Shown piece after piece: positions 39,088 to 44,098 of a DNA stretch of 44,098 nt; within the stretch, counting starts at the first letter, position 1; the number at the start of each line of letters is the position of its first letter. The position numbers were made by a program, and so were the translations under genes. The notes under the pieces are model-generated. The model searched no databases. It saw only the letters and a list, made by a program, of their open reading frames with translations, and was not told the DNA's origin. The stretch is from a virus, in IMG/VR virus record IMGVR_UViG_3300029915_000057, positions 1-44,098 of that record. One strand, given 5' to 3'.

Positions 39088-39605
39088 GCCTTACGCTCTC
39101 GTCGGGCGGCTCTGGAAGCGTTCGCTTTTGCTATTGATTCAGGCCTTTGTTTTCTTCCAAGCATCGGATGGCCGCCATTTTTGAATTGATTCTTTGCCCT
39201 TCTTTTGACAAAAGCGGCGCGGGCTTCCGGCGTCATGCTGTCCCAAAACCTCTTGACGCCCTTGGCCCCGGCTTTCGATGCTTCCAAGCAAAGCATCCTG
39301 GCCCTTGGGTGTCTTTCCATAAAATCACGTCGGTTGTCTTTTTTAGTTCCGGGCACGAGATGTTCCCAATTTATGCATCCTCTGATATCACAAGTGTGTC
39401 TGAGGATTTTTCCGACGGGGATTGGTCCGATGAACTCTTCATAAGAAGCGTGATGCGCCGCCACAGAAACTCGGTTCCACTCGGCTGTGCCATATTTTTC
39501 GGGACGACCCCTCCAAATCCAACAGCCATTTTTGTCTATGGCAATTCTCTTGAGGAGATACTCTTTCCTTGTCGGCTCCTTTGTCTTTGGGTGAAGACCC
39601 TCCAT
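39084..39605 (-). CDS. HNH homing endonuclease
   Basis: 173 residues from the ATG at 39605 with AAGGA upstream; the frame is open further but upstream residues do not look like protein. GKILRHTCDIRGCINWEHLV followed by PGTKKDNRRD is the HNH pattern with two Cys. The region is more AT-rich than surrounding genes, as for the GIY-YIG gene nearby. Basic C-terminal helix (KNQFKNGGHPMLGRKQRPES). Probably cuts an intron-less allele in related phages. Confidence 0.8.
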   Translation of the reverse strand: MEGLHPKTKEPTRKEYLLKRIAIDKNGCWIWRGRPEKYGTAEWNRVSVAAHHASYEEFIGPIPVGKILRHTCDIRGCINWEHLVPGTKKDNRRDFMERHPRARMLCLEASKAGAKGVKRFWDSMTPEARAAFVKRRAKNQFKNGGHPMLGRKQRPESIAKANASRAARRERKA

Positions 39606-39675
39606 CAAGCTTCCTTCCAAGGTCAATCTTTGATACCGACTTAAAAGGCCAAAAAGTTGCCCTTGGAAAGGAATT

Positions 39676-39912
39676 TCACGCGCGGAAAGACCGATCCGGG
39701 GAGAAGTTGCTCCGCTGCCTGAGGTTGACCTGCTCCAGCCGTTCAACCTCAGCGGCCAGCCGGGCCGCATCTTTGGTTGTCGATCGCGCCGCCAGCCACC
39801 AGTCTTGCCATTGGCTCGGGGCGATGCCCGGTGGTCGTTGGATTGAGACGCCCTCAAGGGTGACGGCGTCTCGGTCGATGTCAATCCTGAACAGGGGCCG
39901 TTCGTTGTTCAT
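39676..39912 (-). CDS. 78-residue small protein
   Basis: ATG at 39912, overlapping the Nmad1-like gene by 32 bases. FRIDIDRDAVTLEGVSIQRP is followed by QWQDWWLAARSTTKDAARLA and a coiled-coil-like helix (AEVERLEQVNLRQRSNFS). There is a 70-bp gap before the HNH gene. The function is unknown. Confidence 0.55.
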   Translation of the reverse strand: MNNERPLFRIDIDRDAVTLEGVSIQRPPGIAPSQWQDWWLAARSTTKDAARLAAEVERLEQVNLRQRSNFSPDRSFRA

Positions 39913-40189
39913 CTAAGCTCTCCAACATTGATGCATAAACCATGATGTCGTGAATCGAGTCCTGGTGGCCGCCCTTGGCGAAGTTGTTGGCGTAGCGGCT
40001 CATCTTCATCGTGATCAGGAGGAAGATGGAGAATCTGTTGTGGTCTGACGGCGTTTTGAGAACGACCCCGTCAGGGAATAAGGCTTCCATGACGGAGCCG
40101 TGCGAAATGTAGCTATCGCCATAGGCCGCGTTGCGTTCGGCGAAGGTCTTTGCTCCGGCCTGGAGGATGGCGTCCGGGCGGTCGGTCAC
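39881..40189 (-). CDS. nucleotide-modification-associated (Nmad1/DUF1599-like) protein
   Basis: 102 residues from a GTG overlapping the upstream stop (GTGA). TFAERNAAYGDSYISHGSVM followed by FSIFLLITMKMSRYANN and HQDSIHDIMVYASMLESL matches the PF07659 pattern (DUF1599, nucleotide modification associated domain 1) as I remember it. In other phages such genes travel with DNA-base modification genes. Its chemistry is unproved. Confidence 0.6.
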   Translation of the reverse strand: MTDRPDAILQAGAKTFAERNAAYGDSYISHGSVMEALFPDGVVLKTPSDHNRFSIFLLITMKMSRYANNFAKGGHQDSIHDIMVYASMLESLDEQRTAPVQD

Positions 40190-40593
40190 AGCTTCACCTC
40201 CACAACCTTGTAGCCGCCCTTCTGGGCGCGGGAAACCATATCGGCGGTGCCGTCGCCGCCCGGAAATGCCAGGACGAGGTCCGGCTTGCCGTCGTCGAGC
40301 ATGAACTGGTTCCTTATCGGGCCAGCGGCCCTGCCGTGCCGTTCCCAGTTCGCCTTGTAGGTCTTGTTCGGCAGGCGCTTCGCCATGACCCATTCCAACG
40401 CGCAACGGTCCGCGCCCCGCGCCCCGCCTTGGATGAGGAATGTGATTGGCGGAGCGAAGTCGTCTAGGACGCGGCAAAGGGTGTCTTTCTGGGCCTTTGC
40501 GTGAGCGCGGGCGGCCTCCACAAGGTGCGGCGGTGCGCCCCTAGGGATAACGACTTCTCCCCACGTCCGCCCTCCGCAGACCAGCACCTTCAT
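40186..40593 (-). CDS. YspA/SLOG-family (DUF2493-like) protein
   Basis: 135 residues. MKVLVCGGRTW is a Rossmann-type start. IQGGARGADRCALEWVMAKR and KANWERHGRAAGPIRNQFML are signatures of the SLOG/YspA (DUF2493) family, which is thought to bind nucleotide or ADP-ribose-type ligands. The start overlaps the HAD gene stop (ATGA). Role in a phage is unknown; signal-nucleotide sensing or salvage is possible. Confidence 0.78.
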   Translation of the reverse strand: MKVLVCGGRTWGEVVIPRGAPPHLVEAARAHAKAQKDTLCRVLDDFAPPITFLIQGGARGADRCALEWVMAKRLPNKTYKANWERHGRAAGPIRNQFMLDDGKPDLVLAFPGGDGTADMVSRAQKGGYKVVEVKL

Positions 40594-41045
40594 GCCGGCG
40601 TCCTCCGGCCAAAGACCTGCAGCACCGGCACACCGATGGACTGAAACGCGGCAGTGACGTCGTCGCGGTCTTCGAGAACGAACGCCACATTGGTGCGGAC
40701 CCCTTCGTCCGTGCCAAAGCGAGCCCTGGCGAGCTCCAGCTTAACTTCTGGCGCTGGCCGGAAGTCCAGGTCTTCGCGCATCAGCAGCTCATGAACAAAC
40801 ACATTGTGCTTGATGAACCACACCATCGTGAGATTGCGCCACTTTGCGGGCCGCGCCGTGAAGCCGATGACGTGCATGCCGGAGCCGGCAAGGCGGTTGA
40901 TCATGTTGACGATGTGAGTGAACGGGGCGTCGTTGATGCTGGCTTCGTGATAGGAGTCCCAAGGCTCGACGCCGATCATGTGGTCGCGGGGATAGGCATC
41001 CGCCATGGTGTGGTCGATGTCGACGAGGATGAAGTCGTGGCTCAT
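40590..41045 (-). CDS. HAD-superfamily phosphatase (polynucleotide 3'-phosphatase-like)
   Basis: 151 residues from the ATG at 41045 (ATGA overlap with thyX). LVDIDHTMAD gives the DxDxT-type loop with Asp8 and Asp10, GFTARP is motif II, and FVLEDRDDV matches the acidic motif. It resembles the C-terminal phosphatase part of T4 Pnkp-type enzymes without the kinase domain. It could trim DNA or RNA 3' ends or act on nucleotides. Confidence 0.7.
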   Translation of the reverse strand: MSHDFILVDIDHTMADAYPRDHMIGVEPWDSYHEASINDAPFTHIVNMINRLAGSGMHVIGFTARPAKWRNLTMVWFIKHNVFVHELLMREDLDFRPAPEVKLELARARFGTDEGVRTNVAFVLEDRDDVTAAFQSIGVPVLQVFGRRTPA

Positions 41046-41806
41046 TTGAGCAGGTCCGCCGCCTTGGCCAGGGTACCGGCGTCGCCCTGATACATAGCAC
41101 CCGGCTTCTGCCGGAGGGCCAGGGCGACTTCCTCGATCATCCGGATCGCCTTGGCGTTCTTGGCCTCGAAGAACTTCGAGGCCCACGGCCAGACGTTGAG
41201 CGTCTCCTGCTTCATCTGCTGGACGATGCTGACGTAGGGGCCTTGCACCCGGAGACTCTCCCGCGCCCTGATCATCTCGACGAGCGACCGGAAGTTGTAT
41301 TTGGCGATCAGGTTGCAGTGCACCCCCATGGGCAGCACGTCGCGCGCGTCTTCGAGGCTGGCACCGGACGTGATGAGGTCTGTGTATTCCATTATCGCCG
41401 TCCGCATTGCGCGGTCAAAGGCTTCCGGGTGCTTCACCGTCGGTGGGACGTCCCAAGTCACGTCGGTGAGGTCGGTCACGCGCTGGGAGCTCATGGCGAA
41501 GGACGCGCGCTTCTCGACTTCGGGACCGAAGGAGACATCGCGCGACCGCGTAACTTGTTGCGCTGTCGCGCGACTGAGGTTACTTATCGCAAACACCAGG
41601 TCGAGCATCTCCCAGCTGCTTGCGATGGTTGTCGCCATGTAGTCCAGCTCCGGCAGGATGTCGCTCATCGGCTTCTGCATGAAGGACTGGAGGCCGTCCG
41701 GCGTCAGGCTGAGGCGCGTGTTCTTTGTGTAGGCCAGAAGCTTGGCTGCGTAGTGTGGGTCCGGGTGGCCGTGGCCGGTGTAGCTGATTAGGTTGACGGT
41801 GGGCAT
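41042..41806 (-). CDS. thyX: flavin-dependent thymidylate synthase ThyX
   Basis: 254 residues from the ATG at 41806, which has AAAGGAGAC upstream. RATAQQVTRSRDVSF (R87, R89, S92) corresponds to the ThyX motif RHRxxS, and SSQRVTD to the SxRY part, here separated by an extra stretch of about 11 residues. EDARDVLPMGVHCNLIAKYN followed by FRSLVEMIRAR is the family's second conserved region. It makes dTMP from dUMP using FAD and folate. The insertion and the R/V change in the motif are a little unusual. Confidence 0.75.
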   Translation of the reverse strand: MPTVNLISYTGHGHPDPHYAAKLLAYTKNTRLSLTPDGLQSFMQKPMSDILPELDYMATTIASSWEMLDLVFAISNLSRATAQQVTRSRDVSFGPEVEKRASFAMSSQRVTDLTDVTWDVPPTVKHPEAFDRAMRTAIMEYTDLITSGASLEDARDVLPMGVHCNLIAKYNFRSLVEMIRARESLRVQGPYVSIVQQMKQETLNVWPWASKFFEAKNAKAIRMIEEVALALRQKPGAMYQGDAGTLAKAADLLK

Positions 41807-41810
41807 TGGG

Positions 41811-42050
41811 TCAGTCTCCTTTGATGAGAGTTGCGCGGCCTGCGTCGGTGATCTGCCAGAGCACGAAGTAACCGTCCTTGCCCTTGCGCTCGACAAAGCC
41901 CCTCTTCTCCCAGTGAGCCATGCAGGCCCCCATGTTGGTGTCGCGATACTTGTCGCGCAGGACCTCGGATGACACCGGGTCCTTCAGACGGGAAAGGTAC
42001 GCCAGTACCGCGTCACGCCTGAATGGCTTCGCTCCCCCTGCGTGGGTCAT
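41811..42050 (-). CDS. small winged-helix protein
   Basis: 79 residues from the ATG at 42050 (overlap with upstream stop). FRRDAVLAYLSRLKDPVSSE, then VLRDKYRDTNMGACMAHWEK and RGFVERKGKDGYFVLWQITD, is a winged-helix pattern with a two-strand wing. It could regulate the thyX segment or bind DNA in replication. Confidence 0.62.
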   Translation of the reverse strand: MTHAGGAKPFRRDAVLAYLSRLKDPVSSEVLRDKYRDTNMGACMAHWEKRGFVERKGKDGYFVLWQITDAGRATLIKGD

Positions 42051-42973
42051 CGGGACTTGCTCCGCGCATAAGCGTCCTTCTTGCCAATCCATTGGTCTAT
42101 CCGCCTGATGTCAGGGACCAGGTCGTCGAGGAGGAGGCCCGGACGGTGTGTTGAGAAACGTCCGAGGCTATAGATGTTGTGCTGCTCCGTCAGCCAGAAG
42201 ATGGCCTCCTTGCGCCAGTGGTCGTCGAGCGGGAGGATCTTCTGGTAGCGGCTGAGCTTTGAGGTGGTGTTGGTGACGTCGAACGGCGCTATGCCGAGAA
42301 GATGGCAGGCGGCCTCGATGACTTCCGGTTCATTGACGAAGGGCGTTGGGCATTCTATGATCATCTCGTTGCCGGTGATGGAAAGACGGCTGAAGATGAA
42401 ATTGGGGTCCGGCACCAGCAGCGACACATAGGCGTCGCAATCGGCTATCGTCGCCGTGATGTTGATGCCGGGGCGGGCGACGAAGGCGTCCGGGTTGACC
42501 TCCTTCAGGCGCGGGTATTCGAGCGTGGCCAAGACGGCGCTTAGAGGGAGGGTTGATATGATTGGGCCTTCGTGTTCGCTCTGGCACTGAATGGCATCAA
42601 GACCGTTCAATTCGTAAACGATATTGATGCCATCGGCCATCTGCTCGATCAGGTTGGTCGGGGCCATCCACCGGGTGTCGGTGACCAAGCCCTGAGTGAC
42701 GGAGCGGTCTGAACGGCGGACGGTGGTGTTCTTGTAGGAATAGGCCAGTATGTCGGCGACCGGGTTGCGCCACGGCAACGTCGCCTTTAGCATCTGGACG
42801 GAGCGGAAGGGAATGCCCAAGGTGTCTCCGACGATGCCGGACCGGAAGCGCAGGACAGCCGAATGGTTGTTCGGCAGGGACTTGGCCAGTTCGTAGACGA
42901 CGGGCTTTCGCCGTTGGAGCATGTGGGCGGCCAGCAGGCCTGCCATTCCGGCTCCGATGATTCTTACGGACAT
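42047..42973 (-). CDS. FAD-dependent oxidoreductase, UDP-galactopyranose-mutase-like
   Basis: 308 residues. VRIIGAGMAGLLAAHMLQ is a dinucleotide-binding GxGxxG motif for FAD. NIYSLGRFSTHRPGLLLDDL, then VPDIRRIDQWI, near the C-terminus resembles the UDP-galactopyranose mutase end. It is smaller than bacterial UGM. In phages such genes are thought to act in nucleotide-sugar or base chemistry, but the substrate is unknown. A gap of 128 bases separates it from the next gene upstream. Confidence 0.66.
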   Translation of the reverse strand: MSVRIIGAGMAGLLAAHMLQRRKPVVYELAKSLPNNHSAVLRFRSGIVGDTLGIPFRSVQMLKATLPWRNPVADILAYSYKNTTVRRSDRSVTQGLVTDTRWMAPTNLIEQMADGINIVYELNGLDAIQCQSEHEGPIISTLPLSAVLATLEYPRLKEVNPDAFVARPGINITATIADCDAYVSLLVPDPNFIFSRLSITGNEMIIECPTPFVNEPEVIEAACHLLGIAPFDVTNTTSKLSRYQKILPLDDHWRKEAIFWLTEQHNIYSLGRFSTHRPGLLLDDLVPDIRRIDQWIGKKDAYARSKSR

Positions 42974-43101
42974 GGTCCCTCCCTCAGAAAATAGGCAGCG
43001 GCCCAGGGCATCACCCCCGACTTACGGCTCGTTGGACAAGGAGAAGCCCTTCAAGCACCGCTACGACATCGCCGCGCAACCCCCAACGGGGGAGGCCGGG
43101 G
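42974..43101 (-). other. gap between FAD enzyme and upstream gene
   Basis: 128 bases without a gene. On the - strand a short GC hairpin (CCCCC, loop GTTG, GGGGG region near 43080-43092) lies soon after the upstream stop; no T-run follows. I see no other clear signal. Confidence 0.35.
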
Positions 43102-43910
43102 TCACATGGCGGCTGTGTCGGGGTCCCCGGCGGGCTGCTCTTCGTCTTCCGCCGCGATCGACTTCTCGCCGGTTGCGAAGGAAAGGTTCAGGGCAGCGCC
43201 ACGGTTGTATTCGGCTTCAGTCTGGACCCAGCCGGCATCGTGCACGTCCCACGTGAACCATTCGCCGGAAGCGTTGGTGCGGAACTTGGTCTTGACGCGG
43301 TAGAGTGCCGCCCAGGACGGCGCGCGTTCACCGCCGATCGTCTTGGTCCCCATGAGAAACATCCAGGCGCGGGAGGCCGTGTGGCCTGAGCCGGACATCG
43401 GGATGACGTAGGGGAACGCTTGGTCGCCGATGATGGCGTAGCCGACGTGGTATCGAGTTTCCTTGACTTGGTGACCGTTGGGCAGGATCCACTGCATCTT
43501 GTCCGGGTTTTGCGGGTCCTGGGTTTCGACCGCGTCGGCCGGACGCTCATCGTGACGACCGGCGAAGCCACCGCCCATGGAGCGGGGTATCCACTCCACC
43601 CAGTCCTTGCTGAAGTGGCAGGGCTGGAACAGGAAGCCCTCCTCGCCGTTGATTGCCGGCAGGCCGGAGTTGCGCAGCCAGATGGCGCCAGCTTCCGCGC
43701 CTTCAACGTAGTCCGCGCCGCGCTTGTTGCACTGCGGAGACTGGGCCTGGAGGATGTAGGCCAGAGGGACGAGATGTCGTCGGCGGCCTGGGAGACGCCC
43801 TTGCCGGCATCCTCCTTGGCGCGGGCGGCGAGGAACGATGGTAGGGCGGCGGTGGGCAGTTGTTCAGGTTCCACGACCTTCAGGCCCGTGGCCTTTTTGG
43901 CGGCAGCCAT
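43102..43910 (-). pseudogene. frame-disrupted gene, early-region protein
   Basis: ATG at 43910 with AAGGAGACG upstream. The first about 45 residues (MAAAKKATGLKVVEPEQLPT; AKEDAGKGVSQAADD) are in one frame. After about 43775 the good sequence continues in another frame (VPLAYILQAQSPQCNKRG; ADYVEGAEAGAIWLRN; FQPCHFSKDWVEWIPRSMGG) through to a TGA at 43102. Adding one C near 43775-43777 would join them as ADDHLVPLAYIL and give 269 residues. This could be a base-calling error or a real deletion. I do not know the function; the second half is one I recall seeing in phage replication regions. Confidence 0.6.
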
Positions 43911-44098
43911 TAGAACGTCTCCTTCAATGGTTTCAGGTTGACGACGCGGCCGACGGCAGCGCCTAGGGCTTCAAGGGTGGTCTTGTTAGGCACCTTCTTG
44001 AGTTTCTCGATCTGCTCCTTCAGCCACGCTTGCAGCGTTTGGGCGTGAACAGACTCTTTAACGATTGCGACTGCGCCGACGGCCTCGGCGGTGGCAGC
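43910..44098 (-). CDS. C-terminal part of a gene cut by the window edge
   Basis: 62 residues visible, ending with TAA that overlaps the next ATG (TAATG). The sequence is Ala-rich and helical (AEAVGAVAIVKESVHAQTLQ; AWLKEQIEKLKKVPNKTTLE). The start lies beyond the right edge. Translational coupling to the next gene supports it. Not enough sequence to name it. Confidence 0.6.
   Translation of the reverse strand, partial: AATAEAVGAVAIVKESVHAQTLQAWLKEQIEKLKKVPNKTTLEALGAAVGRVVNLKPLKETF

Noticed and set aside
39606-39884. Long N-terminus of the HNH protein
   Set aside because: The residues are a shadow of the 39676-39912 gene; the ATG at 39605 has a ribosome-binding site.
42974-43101. Rho-independent terminator
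   Set aside because: A short GC hairpin is visible but no T-run follows on the strand in use.
1-44098. tRNA, rRNA, integrase, transposase or attachment site
   Set aside because: None was seen on either strand. Without a tool I cannot exclude a divergent tRNA, but intergenic space is too small at most places.

Overview
The window looks like a large piece of the genome of a contractile-tailed (myovirus-type) double-stranded DNA phage. It is GC-rich, with C or G strongly preferred at third codon positions, and it has no chromosomal housekeeping genes. Genes are packed tightly, many start codons overlap the previous stop (ATGA, GTGA, TGATG), and GTG and TTG starts are common. The host is not stated by the sequence. 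The codon bias and the small phage proteins I recognise suggest a GC-rich proteobacterium, most likely an alphaproteobacterium; this is inference.

Layout. From 93 to 25258 everything is on the + strand and reads as one late operon. First come head genes: a probable decoration protein, a DUF2184-like major capsid protein and four connector or head-completion candidates. Next come tail genes: sheath, tube, a chaperone with a probable -1 frameshift, and a short tape measure with a tail-lysozyme domain. The baseplate genes follow: plug, hub, spike, gp25-like wedge and gpJ-like wedge. A fibre region of about 8 kb holds module-shuffled proteins, five of which begin with a secretion-signal-like segment. 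The lysis cassette has two small membrane proteins, a GH108 endolysin and an Rz-like spanin with an Rz1-like lipoprotein nested inside it. A strong rho-independent terminator at 25286-25314 closes the operon.

From 25321 to the right edge every gene is on the - strand. The first part (25.3-30.7 kb) holds about 17 mostly very small genes in one tightly coupled series. These include a probable Acb2/Tad1-type cyclic-nucleotide sponge, a Cys/His peptidase-like protein, two tiny membrane proteins and a tiny lipoprotein. The second part (30.7-44.1 kb) is the replication and nucleotide region. It holds a DUF2786 protein, a SNF2-type helicase, a PD-(D/E)XK-like nuclease, a DnaE-type DNA polymerase with a degenerate PHP domain, a DnaQ-type exonuclease, GIY-YIG and HNH homing endonucleases beside them, a Nmad1-like protein, a YspA/SLOG protein, a HAD phosphatase, ThyX and a UDP-galactopyranose-mutase-like flavoprotein. 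Three or more starts here share a leader with a small hairpin and the ribosome-binding core AAAGGAGA. Terminase and portal genes are not seen and probably lie left of the window.

The points I find most interesting are: one Ig/FCCH-like domain inserted in three different virion proteins; a run of fibre genes with export signals; shuffled fibre modules; the nested TTG-start Rz1; a perfect 20-bp inverted repeat inside the helicase gene; and two genes that are continuous only if one base is added (a G7 tract near 25700 and a site near 43775).
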